This document shows, piece after piece, positions 1-8,115 of a stretch of DNA of 64,000 nucleotides (the first letter of the stretch is position 1; every line of letters starts with the position of its first letter). The translations under genes were made by a program, and so were the position numbers. The notes beneath the pieces were generated by a model. It saw only the letters and a list, made by a program, of their open reading frames with translations, did not search any database and was not told the DNA's origin. Source of the DNA: CAYYKK01 sp046351395 (GTDB lineage Bacteria > Myxococcota_A > Polyangia > Polyangiales > Polyangiaceae). The stretch spans positions 1 through 64,000 of the forward strand of contig JAXLYP010000003.1 of assembly GCA_046351395.1 (NCBI GenBank), read 5' to 3'.

Positions 1-19
1 GGGAAAGGAGTTTCGGTCC

Positions 20-550
20 ATGTCTTCGGCATCCCCCATCGCCCTCGCGGTCGCCGCGCTGCTCGGGCTCTTCACCGTTCTCGCGTTCGTGGACGGAGTC
101 TTGATCCATCTCTTCAAGGAGCGCCTCCACACGCGCGCCGAGTCCCGCACGGAGCACTGGCTCCACACGGCGCGCGCGTTTGCGTTCATCCCGGCCCTCC
201 TGACCGTCTTCTCGGACGCGAAGGACGCGTGGCTCGCGATTGGGATCGGGGTCCTCGTCATCGACGAGCTCCTCGCGATCGCGGACGGGATCGTCGAGCG
301 TCGGAGCCGGCGCTCGTCCGGCGGTCTGCCGACGCTCGAGTATTTGATCCACGTCGGGGTGACCGGCGTGCACTGGGCCGCGATTGCGCTGGCGCTGGTC
401 CTCCGCTTCGAGGGACGCGACGGCGCGTTCATGAAGAGCCTGAGCCACATGATGCTCCCCGGCGCGGTCGCTATCGCGCTGATCCACGTCGCCGTCGCGC
501 TGAAGAAGCCCCGCGCCATCGTCCTCACGCCGATGGAGCGCGCGTCGTGA
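20..550 (+). CDS. Polytopic membrane protein of unknown function
   Basis: A 176-residue protein with about five hydrophobic stretches (residues ~5-28, 50-66, 72-90, 112-130 and 142-160), so it should sit in the inner membrane. The start is supported by an AAAGGAG ribosome site at 4-10. A short charged loop after the third helix (VERRSRRSS) suggests a cytoplasmic face. The stop overlaps the GTG start of the following TauD-like dioxygenase (GTGA), so the two are probably co-translated and lead into the sigma factor gene. I do not recognise a named family, and no catalytic motif is visible. Confidence 0.7.
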   Translation: MSSASPIALAVAALLGLFTVLAFVDGVLIHLFKERLHTRAESRTEHWLHTARAFAFIPALLTVFSDAKDAWLAIGIGVLVIDELLAIADGIVERRSRRSSGGLPTLEYLIHVGVTGVHWAAIALALVLRFEGRDGAFMKSLSHMMLPGAVAIALIHVAVALKKPRAIVLTPMERAS

Positions 551-1497
551 GCCTCCCTTCGTTCGACGGCCCGGGAGCCTTCCGCGGTCCCGAGCTACAG
601 AGTTCGGACGAATGGATCCACGTGCTCGACGACGCGGAGCGCGCCGAGCTCGCCGATGCGACACGCGCGCTCCGCGCGCGGAGCCTCGCGCTCTCGGCGG
701 TGACGCGCGACGCCGTCGCGCTCCCCGTCCTCGCGCCTGCGATCGCGCGGTGGCGCTCGGCCCTCCGCTCGGGGCGCGGGTTCGTCCTCGTCCGCGGCCT
801 TCCCGTCGACGCCTTCGAGCCCGAGGATCTCGCCCGGATCTACTACCGGCTCGGGCTCGAGCTAGGCGATCCGGTGCCGCAGAACGTCCAGGGAGAGATG
901 CTCTGCTCCGTGCGCGACGTCGGCAACGATCCGAACGCCCCGACCACGCGCCTCTACACGACGAACGCCGAGCAGGACTTCCACACCGACGGCGCCGACA
1001 TCATCGGCCTGCTCTGCCTCAAGCCCGCGAAGCGCGGCGGCGTGAGCCGCATCGTGAGCAGCGTACGCGTCTTCGAGGAGGTGCGCAGGGCGCGCCCGGA
1101 CCTCGCGCCGCTCCTCTTCGAGAACTGGCACTGGCACCTCCACGGCGACACGGTCGTCGAGCTCCCGATCTGTCGCTCGAGCGGAGCCACGCTCTCGACG
1201 TTCTTCATCGGCTGGTACATCCGTCGCGCGCAGGCGTTCCCCGGTGTCCCGCCGCTCACGGAGGAGCGTCGCGCGCTCCTCGAGCTCTACGAGAAGACGG
1301 CGAACGATCCGGCGCTCACGCTCGACATGGACTTTCGGCCCGGGGACATCCAGCTCCTCAAGAACGCGACGATCCTCCACAAGCGCACCGCCTACGAGGA
1401 TCACGGAGAGGCGCACCTCCGACGCCACCTGCTACGATTGTGGCTCGCCGCGCGAGACTTCGACGACGGCGACGAGCGCCTGCGGAGCGCGTACTGA
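547..1497 (+). CDS. TauD/TfdA-family Fe(II)/2-oxoglutarate-dependent dioxygenase
   Basis: A 316-residue protein of the TauD/TfdA dioxygenase family, which couples 2-oxoglutarate decarboxylation to substrate hydroxylation in the cytoplasm. The iron-binding facial triad is visible: H146 and D148 in DFHTDGADIIGLL, and a distal H278 in NATILHKR, followed by an Arg-rich strand (LRRHLLRLW) that usually binds 2-oxoglutarate. The GTG start is chosen because it overlaps the stop of the upstream membrane-protein gene (GTGA) and gives the usual family length; the frame stays open upstream without coding character. Only 3 bases separate it from the sigma factor gene. The substrate cannot be deduced. Confidence 0.85.
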   Translation: MSLPSFDGPGAFRGPELQSSDEWIHVLDDAERAELADATRALRARSLALSAVTRDAVALPVLAPAIARWRSALRSGRGFVLVRGLPVDAFEPEDLARIYYRLGLELGDPVPQNVQGEMLCSVRDVGNDPNAPTTRLYTTNAEQDFHTDGADIIGLLCLKPAKRGGVSRIVSSVRVFEEVRRARPDLAPLLFENWHWHLHGDTVVELPICRSSGATLSTFFIGWYIRRAQAFPGVPPLTEERRALLELYEKTANDPALTLDMDFRPGDIQLLKNATILHKRTAYEDHGEAHLRRHLLRLWLAARDFDDGDERLRSAY

Positions 1498-1500
1498 TCG

Positions 1501-2079
1501 ATGGGCTCGGAGATGACCACGCGCGAGACGATCGAGGCCGCAAACGCGCGGTGCGTGCACGACGCGCTCCGCGCGCGGCTGCGGCCGTTCATCGCCCGGC
1601 GCGTCGCCCCCGCCGACGTCGACGACGTCTTGCAGGACGTGTTCGTGCGCCTGCAGCGGAGCTTGCCGGATCTGCGCGACGACGATCGCTTCGGCCCCTG
1701 GGTGTTCCAGCTCGCCCGCCACGCGATCGTCGACCACCTGCGCACGCGCGCGCGCCACCCGATCGCGCGCGGCGACGCGCCGGAGGAGCCCGCGCCCGAG
1801 GCGGACGGTGACGGGGACGTCGCGAGCCAGCTCGCGCTCTACATCGGCCCGTTCGTCGGGATGCTCGAGGAGCCGTACCGCACGGCGCTCACGCTCACCG
1901 AGCTCGAGGGACGGACGCAGAAGGAGGCCGCGGAGCTCCTCGGGATCTCGCTCTCCGGGATGAAGTCCCGCGTCCAGCGCGGCAGAGAACGGCTGCGCGC
2001 GCTCCTCGAGCAGTGCTGCGAGATCGCGCTCGACGCGCGCGGCAAGGTCATCGCGGTCGAGCCTCGTCCGCGCGGCTGA
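1501..2079 (+). CDS. ECF RNA polymerase sigma factor, SigZ-like
   Basis: A 192-residue ECF (group 4) sigma factor. Region 2 lies at residues ~20-85 (VDDVLQDVFVRLQRSLPDL, then WVFQLARHAIVDHLR). Region 4 lies at ~115-170 with the helix-turn-helix TQKEAAELLGISLSGMKSRV. The tail LLEQCCEIALDARGKVIAVE resembles SigZ-type factors, which carry a Cys pair there, so redox or metal sensing is possible. It follows the dioxygenase gene by 3 bases and shares an operon with it and the membrane protein. No anti-sigma gene is obvious next to it; the polytopic membrane protein is a speculative candidate. The 3' end overlaps the convergent MFS gene by 32 bases. Confidence 0.88.
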   Translation: MGSEMTTRETIEAANARCVHDALRARLRPFIARRVAPADVDDVLQDVFVRLQRSLPDLRDDDRFGPWVFQLARHAIVDHLRTRARHPIARGDAPEEPAPEADGDGDVASQLALYIGPFVGMLEEPYRTALTLTELEGRTQKEAAELLGISLSGMKSRVQRGRERLRALLEQCCEIALDARGKVIAVEPRPRG

Positions 2080-3273
2080 GCGCGCCGCCGCGTTCGCGCA
2101 TCCGATCGCCACCGACCGCGAAGAACGCGCCGAGCACCAGGACCCCGGCGAGGACCAGGAGCGCCCGCCGCGGTGAGATCGCGGCCCCGAGGACCTGCAC
2201 CCCGTACGGCGCTACCGCGCGCGCGAGGAGGGCGAGCGTCGCAAACGCACCGCTCCGTGCACCGAAGTCACGTGCGCCGAACCATTCGATCACGATCGCT
2301 GCGCGCTCGAGCGTCATCGCGCCCGCCGCCGCGCCGAAGAGGACGACGGCACCGACAAGCAATGGCGCGCTGCCGCTCACCACGAGGACGAGCGCGAGCG
2401 CTTGGAGGAGGAACACCGCAGGCAGCCGGAGCGGCGACCGCACGGTGCGCTGGAGGGGGCCGACGAGGAACCGACCAATCATCTGGGACGCGCCCGCGAG
2501 GCCGGTGAGGAGCGCCGCCGACCCCAACGCGTGGCCCATCGCGACGAGGTACGCGATGAGGCCAAGCATTGCACCGGTTCCCGCGAACGACTGGAGAGCG
2601 AGGCCCACCCCGAGGAGTCGCGCCCCCGCGCCGGACGTCGCGCGGTTCGGGCGACCCTCCGCAGCGCCCACCCGCGGCTGGCTCATCGGCGCGAGCGCGA
2701 GGCGCAACGGCAACGTGACCGCGAGCAACACGATCGCGAGCGACGCGAACGCGAGGCGCACGCCGATTTGCTCCTCGAGCATCGCCACGAACGGGAGGAA
2801 GGCGGTGCTCGCTAGGCTCCCGACCGTCGTGACGATCAGGAGCGCGCGCGAGCGCTCGCGCTCGACGGGGAACCAGTCCACGACCGCGCGGAACGCGGGC
2901 TCGTACAGGGAGAGGGACTGTGCGACGCCGAGAGTGACGAACGCGAGGGCGATCCATGCCGGGCTGCTCGCGGTCGCGAGTGCCCGAGCGCGGCCGCCCC
3001 GACGAACGCCCCCGCGAGAAGGACGCGCCGCGCCCCTGCTCGGTCCGCCGCGCGCCCGACCGCCCGAGCGAGCGCGCCCGCGACGAGCAGGGCGCACGAG
3101 AACGCCCCGGCGATGACGTCGGTCGAAACGTGCGTCTCGCGTGCGAGCGGGCCGGAGAGGACGTTGTACGCGTAGTAGAGGGCGCCCCACGCGACGAGCT
3201 GATCGAACGCGAGCGCCGCCGTCGAGGCCCACCGTCGCCGCGCCGACGGTGGGCCCGAAGCCCTCAGCAGCAC
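2048..3273 (-). pseudogene. MFS transporter, interrupted by one frameshift
   Basis: A major facilitator superfamily transporter of about 408 residues that reads correctly only if one base is added near 2983-2985 (a CCC run). Upstream of that point the coding frame gives the first helices (FDQLVAWGALYYAYNVLSG and CALLVAGALARAVGRAADRA). Downstream, the other frame gives the rest (FVTLGVAQSLSLYEPAF, through helices to residue ~390). The start is taken as GTG at 3273, which overlaps the last ten bases of the upstream flavoprotein gene; a later GTG at 3232 is out of frame with helix 1. Efflux of a metalloid or other toxic compound is inferred from its neighbours. It may be a real pseudogene or a homopolymer sequencing error. 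Confidence 0.75.
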
Positions 3274-4574
3274 GCGCTCTTCTTCGGTCCGCAGCAGCCG
3301 CCCGGGGCCTCGGCGACCGCGTCGGCGAGGTTGCTTTTGCAGACGCCCGTCTCGGGGAGCACGAGCTCCACGCGCTCCGCCGCAGCGCGATCCCCCGCGA
3401 TCATCGCGACGACGGAGCGGGCCTGCTCGAAGCCCGTCGCGAGCAAGAACGTCGGCGCGCGGCCGTAGCTCTTCGAACCGATGACGTAGAAGTTCGGCTC
3501 CGGGTGCGCGAGCTCGCGCGCGCCGTGCGGCCGAACGGATCCGCAGCTGTGGAGGTTGGGATCGATGAGCGGGCCGAGCGCGGTCGTACACTCGAGCGCA
3601 GGGTCGATCGACACGCGCACCTCGCGCGCCATCGAGAGGTCGGGCCGCTGCCCCGTCGCCGCGATGATCGCGTCGATCCCAGCGAGCTCGAAGGGCGCGT
3701 CGTCCCGCGTCCCAGCGATCGTGAGGGCGCCCTCGACCTCGCGCACCGACTCGATGCGGAGGCTCTTCAGGAGGGAGAGCCGGCCGGCCTCTGTCGCCGC
3801 GCGGAGCTCGGCCCCCAGCTTGCCGCGCGCGGGGAGCCCGTCGGCGTCGCCGCCGCCGAACACGCGCGTGAGATCCGTGCCGCGCGTCGCCCAGTGGATC
3901 ACGGTGCCAGGGGCCGTGCGCGCGAGCTCGACGAGCGCGAGGATGCTGTTGGCCGCGGAGTGCCCCGCGCCGACGACGAGCGTGGTCTTTCCCTCACCGT
4001 GCGCGTGCGCGCCAGGACGTCGGGATCCCGTAGTGGACGCGCGGCGAGCTCGGGCTCGCCGCGCGCGGGATCCCGGACGCGCCGAGAGGGTTCGGCTGCC
4101 ACCACGTCCCGCTCGCGTCGATCACCGCGCGCGCAGGAACTCCTCGTGCGCTCCGTCGTTGCTCTGTGTCCGCACGAGAAGCGGGACGCTCGCCCGGTCC
4201 GCCGTGCGGATTTTGTCGACGCCCCGGCGCGTGATCGCAACGACGCGTCGATCGAGGCGGAGGCCTCGCCGGATCGCGGGGACCTTCGAGAGCGGCTCGA
4301 GGTAGCGGCGAAACAAATCGTCGCCGGTCGGGTACTCCTCCGGGGGCGGCGGCGTCCAGCCCGTCGGCTCGAGGAGGCGCGCGGCGGCCGCGTCGACGTC
4401 GTAGCGCCAGGGGGAGAACAGCCGGACGTGGCCCCAGTCACGGAGGCTCGCCGCGACGGATGTAGAGGCCTCGAGCAGGACGAAGTCGACGCTCCGCTCG
4501 ACGAGGCGAACGGCCGCCGAGAGCCCCACCGGGCCCGCACCGATCACGACGACAGGGAGTTGCGTCTCTTCCAT
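3264..4574 (-). pseudogene. FAD/NAD(P)-binding monooxygenase-like flavoprotein with CC-rich tail, two frameshifts
   Basis: One flavoprotein of about 435 residues, split over three frames. The N-terminal part (4574 down to ~4130) has the FAD Rossmann motif VVVIGAGPVGLSAAVRLVER. The middle part (~4130 to ~4010) reads AVIDASGTWWQPNPLGASG. The C-terminal part has a second dinucleotide-binding motif, TTLVVGAGHSAANSILAL, and a conserved-looking ATGQRPDL. The shifts lie near 4126-4133 (a CG repeat) and 4001-4020. The C-terminus ends GGCCGPKKSACC, two vicinal Cys pairs that could bind a soft metal or metalloid. The layout resembles flavin monooxygenases found in arsenic resistance clusters (ArsO-like), but this is inference. 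It lies 13 bases after the Cys-rich small gene and overlaps the MFS gene. Confidence 0.7.
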
Positions 4575-4587
4575 GGTCGCCCCCGAC

Positions 4588-4788
4588 TCAGCAGCAACCG
4601 CCGCCGCTCTTCGCCTTCGGCGCGCAGCCGCAGCCGGTCCCCCCCGCGGACTTCACCTCCGCGTCGCGCGCGCAGCACGCGTCCGTCCCCGTGGGCGCGG
4701 CGCCGCCGCAGCAGCCCTCGCGCTTCGTCTCGAGGGTCGAGTTCACGTCGGCTTTTTCCGCGTCGAGGGCGGGGTCGATGGGGGTCAT
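4588..4788 (-). CDS. Small Cys-rich protein, putative metal/metalloid-binding
   Basis: A 66-residue protein with nine Cys, all in the last two thirds: CCGG, ACCA, GCGC and a terminal GGGCC. There is no signal peptide, so it should be cytoplasmic. The start is the ATG at 4788, preceded by a good AAGGAG site. It is the first gene of a minus-strand operon with a flavoprotein that also ends in CC pairs and an MFS transporter. Vicinal Cys pairs are typical of arsenite or antimonite chaperones and of thiol-metal buffers, so metalloid handling is a reasonable hypothesis. I do not recognise a named family. It is easily missed because it sits at the end of a long antisense open frame. Confidence 0.7.
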   Translation of the reverse strand: MTPIDPALDAEKADVNSTLETKREGCCGGAAPTGTDACCARDAEVKSAGGTGCGCAPKAKSGGGCC

Positions 4789-5091
4789 GAGGGTCTCCTT
4801 CGTGGGCGCGGGCGTTCCCCTGCGCTCCCTGGAAGACGCTGCGCGTCCGCGATGGACGCAGACAATCGTCCGAACCTCGACCGTTTCGCCCCCCGTTCGC
4901 GATGGGAGCCGGACAGATCCCGCGCCGATCGGTCTGCGTGCCGAGGAGGGCGCTCCGCGACGCGTGACGAAACTGTCTCGATCGGTGAATCCCGCTACAC
5001 GCGGTCCCGTCGTGGCGCGCGCGCCGCGCTCCGATCGAGGACCGCGCACGCGCGGGGGTCCTTGGTGCTCCGCTTGCAGCCGCCGAGCTCG
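4789..5091. other. Divergent intergenic region
   Basis: About 300 bases between the Cys-rich operon (minus) and the outer-membrane barrel gene (plus). It should hold promoters for both directions, but I cannot identify convincing -35/-10 boxes in this GC-rich sequence. It contains one copy of the word GACAATC (4861-4867). An ArsR-type operator is not recognisable by eye. An alternative GTG start for the barrel gene lies at 5065 inside this region. Confidence 0.4.
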
Positions 5092-6456
5092 GTGCCGCGC
5101 GGGTCCAGAAGTCGCCTGTCTCGCGTCGCCGCCGCACTGGCGGCGGCGGCGGCGATCACCGATCGCGGAGCCCGCTCCGAGGAGGCGGGCGCGCTCGACG
5201 AAGAGGGCCGTCCGCTCCCCGAGGAGGCGCGGAGCCTCGCGCACGGCCCACCCGTCGATGGCGCCGACGTCGCGCTGTTCCTGCCGCGCGCCATCCTCTA
5301 CGTGCCGTCGAAGGTGATCGGGCTCATTGCGTTTCCGATCGAGGAGGCGCTCCGCGCGGTCGAGCGCAACCACGTCATCGAGCACCTCCAGGACGTCTTC
5401 TACAACGACGATCGGACGGCGGCCGTGCTCCCCCTGATCAGCGCGAGCACGTTCCTCGGCGCGCGGTTCGGCGTGCAAGCGTTCCACGACGATCTCGGGG
5501 GCCACGGGGAGCACGCGGCCATCCAGGCGAGCTTCGGCATCGATCGCCAGCAGAAGTACAAGCTCGAGTTCCGCGGAACGCGCGTGGGGGGAACCCGGGT
5601 CTGGGTCGAGAGCACGACGAGCTTCGAGGAGCAGCCCTCTCTCCGCTACTACGGGATCGGCCGTGCGGACGATCCGCCCATTGGGTTCTACGCCGAGCGG
5701 AGGTTCCGACAGCTCGCCACCGTGGGGGCGACGCTCGGTCCCGAGGGCGTGGAGGTGCGCGTCGGCGGTCACGCGCGGTTCAAGCACTCCGAGTTCGACG
5801 CCGCGCGCGGACTCTCGCAAGACGAGCGGCCCATCGAAGCCGTCTATGACACGTCCGCAATCCCCGGGTTCGGCGCGGGCGCCACGGTGCTCGAGCTCGA
5901 GGCGATGGGCGAGCTCGACACGCGGGACGCGAAGGGTGCGACGAGCCGCGGGGTGTTCCTTTCGGCTTTCGTAGGCGGAGCGCTCCCGATCCGGACGTTC
6001 CAGTACCTCCACCTCGGCCTCGAGGCGACGGGGTACATCCCCGTCTATCGGGACGATCGCGTCCTCATCCTCCGGGCGACGTTCGACGGGATCGAGGCGA
6101 ACGACGTGAAGGCTCCGTTCGACGAGCTCCCTTCCCTCGGCGGCGCGCACCGGCTCCGGGGGTACCCGCTCCACCGCTTCCGCGACGAGAAAGCGCTCAC
6201 CGCGACGGTCGAATACCAGTATCCGATTCACCAGCTCGTCGCGGGCACCCTGTTCGTCGACGTGGGCGAGGTCTCGCGCGGGTTCACCGATCTCTTCACG
6301 GATCCCGACCTCCACGTGGGCGGGGGCGGGGGGCTGATCGTCCGCAGCAAGTCGCGGAAGTACCTCTCGGTCGAGATCGCGGGTGGGGACGGCGTACAGG
6401 TCGTGCTCACGACGGATCCCCTGAGCGCGTTCGCAGACAGAGACGACGACCTATGA
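5092..6456 (+). CDS. Outer-membrane beta-barrel protein, surface antigen (BamA/TamA C-terminal)-like
   Basis: A 454-residue exported protein. The N-terminus gives a signal peptide (SRLSRVAAALAAAAAITDRG). The rest is rich in alternating hydrophobic and aromatic strands, and near the end has the BamA-like LGGAHRLRGYPLHRFRDEKA, matching the conserved RGY loop that follows G in Omp85 barrels. No POTRA domains are visible, so it resembles short patatin- or lipoprotein-linked Omp85 members. The GTG start at 5092 is chosen for the signal peptide; GTG 5065 is an alternative. Its stop overlaps the following lipoprotein by 4 bases (ATGA), which suggests the two form a pair at the outer membrane. Confidence 0.75.
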   Translation: MPRGSRSRLSRVAAALAAAAAITDRGARSEEAGALDEEGRPLPEEARSLAHGPPVDGADVALFLPRAILYVPSKVIGLIAFPIEEALRAVERNHVIEHLQDVFYNDDRTAAVLPLISASTFLGARFGVQAFHDDLGGHGEHAAIQASFGIDRQQKYKLEFRGTRVGGTRVWVESTTSFEEQPSLRYYGIGRADDPPIGFYAERRFRQLATVGATLGPEGVEVRVGGHARFKHSEFDAARGLSQDERPIEAVYDTSAIPGFGAGATVLELEAMGELDTRDAKGATSRGVFLSAFVGGALPIRTFQYLHLGLEATGYIPVYRDDRVLILRATFDGIEANDVKAPFDELPSLGGAHRLRGYPLHRFRDEKALTATVEYQYPIHQLVAGTLFVDVGEVSRGFTDLFTDPDLHVGGGGGLIVRSKSRKYLSVEIAGGDGVQVVLTTDPLSAFADRDDDL

Positions 6457-8066
6457 CGCTCTCGACCCGCACCTTCGCGATCACGGCGCTCCTCGGGGCG
6501 CTCGCCGCGTGCGCCCCGCTGCGGTTCCAGGATCGACCGATTGTCTGGTCCGTCTCGGACGATCGCGACATCCCCGAGCCGGAGGAGCGGGAGTACCTCC
6601 GCTACGGATACTTCGCGGACATCTTCGCGTTTCGGAGGCTCGAGCGGGCGCTCGAGCTCAGGACCCTCCACCCGGCGAAGAACCCGAACGCGCTCGAAGA
6701 GGTGCCCGACTCGACGTGGTTCCAGAACCGACTCTCGGTGCGCGACTACACGCCCGAGGAGCTCGCGCGCGGCCCCGCCGGGGATCCCGCGCCCGCACCG
6801 CCGTTCACCATCGAGCGCGGCAAATCGGGGGGCGGCGCGCTCGGGTTCGTGATGAAGGACACGAACGGCCGCTCCTTCCTGGTGAAGTTCGATCGCCCCG
6901 AGAACCCCGAGATGCAGACCGGGACGGACGTGGTCGTGGACCGGATCTTCTGGACGTTCGGCTTCCACGTGCCCGCTGACTATGTCTTCTTCGCCCGGAG
7001 GGAGGACTTCCAGATCGCGCCCGAGGCGAAGGCGACGGACGCGCTCGGCCACAAAGTGCCCTACAGCCCATCGATGCTCGACGAGGCGCTGTCCGCGGGC
7101 GCGCCGCCGATCGGCGGCGTCTACCGGGCGACCGCGAGCGCGTACCTCGACGGCGTGCCGAAGGGCGGGTTCTCGGCGGAGGGGATCCGCCGGGACGACC
7201 CGAACGACCGCGTCCCGCACGAGGACCGGCGCGAGCTTCGCGGGCTCCGCGTCCTCGCGGCGTGGCTCAACCATACGGACATGAAGGAAGACAATACGCT
7301 CGACGTGTTCGTCACGGAGAAGCGCCGGAGCTTCCTCCGCCATTATCTGGTCGACTTCGGCGAAGCGCTGGGCGGACACGGCGCGGAGAAGGGCCGGCGC
7401 GAGGACGGCTACGAGCACCTGGTCGACTGGGAGAACCAAGGGCTCGCGCTGCTCGCCTTCGGGTTTTGGACACGACCGTGGGAGGATCTGAGGCCCTCCC
7501 CGTACCGCGCGCTCGGGACGTTCGGGATGGAGGCCACGTGGGATCCTCGCGAATGGCGCGAGGCGTACCCCTATTGGCCGTTCGCCGAGATGGACGCGAC
7601 GGACGCGTTCTGGGCCGCGAAGATCATCACGCGATTCACGCGCGCGCACCTCGACGCGATCGTCGCTGAAGCGCGCTTCACGGAGCCCGGCGCCGCGTCG
7701 TACCTCGTGGAGGCGCTCACCTCCCGACAGCGCGCGATCGCGAACGCCTACTTGGACGCGCTGACGCCGCTCGACGGGTTCGAGCTCGAAGGAGGACGAC
7801 TCTGCGCGACCGACGTGATGGTCGCGCGCGGCTACGCGACGGGAGGTACCGTCGAGCGAGCGGACGACGGCGACGTCGTCGAGTCTGCGCCGATCGAGCC
7901 GACCGGGCGCGCGTGCGTCGCGCTCCCACGCGCCGACGCCTACACGGTCGTAAAGCTGCGCGTGCGCCGCGGGTCGACCGCCCGTCCTTGGCTCGAAGTG
8001 CACGTCGCGGAGGCGGAGGGCGGAGCCCACGTCCTCGGTCTCGTGCGGGACGCCGGCGGAGGATGA
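6453..8066 (+). CDS. Lipoprotein with protein-kinase-like motifs
   Basis: A 537-residue lipoprotein: the signal MTLSTRTFAITALLGALAAC ends in a lipobox, so it should be anchored in the periplasm or outer membrane. The body carries signatures expected of a kinase-like fold: FLVKFDRPENPEM (Lys ~145), then LNHTDMKEDNTLDVFV at ~271-286 (pattern HxDxKxxN), and 20-odd residues later YLVDFGEALG (DFG). These match the Lys, catalytic loop and metal-binding DFG of protein-kinase-like or HipA/PI3K-like enzymes. It overlaps the preceding Omp85-like barrel gene. What it phosphorylates outside the cytoplasm, if anything, is unknown. I do not know a named family for it. Confidence 0.75.
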   Translation: MTLSTRTFAITALLGALAACAPLRFQDRPIVWSVSDDRDIPEPEEREYLRYGYFADIFAFRRLERALELRTLHPAKNPNALEEVPDSTWFQNRLSVRDYTPEELARGPAGDPAPAPPFTIERGKSGGGALGFVMKDTNGRSFLVKFDRPENPEMQTGTDVVVDRIFWTFGFHVPADYVFFARREDFQIAPEAKATDALGHKVPYSPSMLDEALSAGAPPIGGVYRATASAYLDGVPKGGFSAEGIRRDDPNDRVPHEDRRELRGLRVLAAWLNHTDMKEDNTLDVFVTEKRRSFLRHYLVDFGEALGGHGAEKGRREDGYEHLVDWENQGLALLAFGFWTRPWEDLRPSPYRALGTFGMEATWDPREWREAYPYWPFAEMDATDAFWAAKIITRFTRAHLDAIVAEARFTEPGAASYLVEALTSRQRAIANAYLDALTPLDGFELEGGRLCATDVMVARGYATGGTVERADDGDVVESAPIEPTGRACVALPRADAYTVVKLRVRRGSTARPWLEVHVAEAEGGAHVLGLVRDAGGG

Positions 8067-8115
8067 CGGGACAAAGCCATCGCTCGGATCGGCGAGGAGC
8101 GGTATTCGTGGGATC

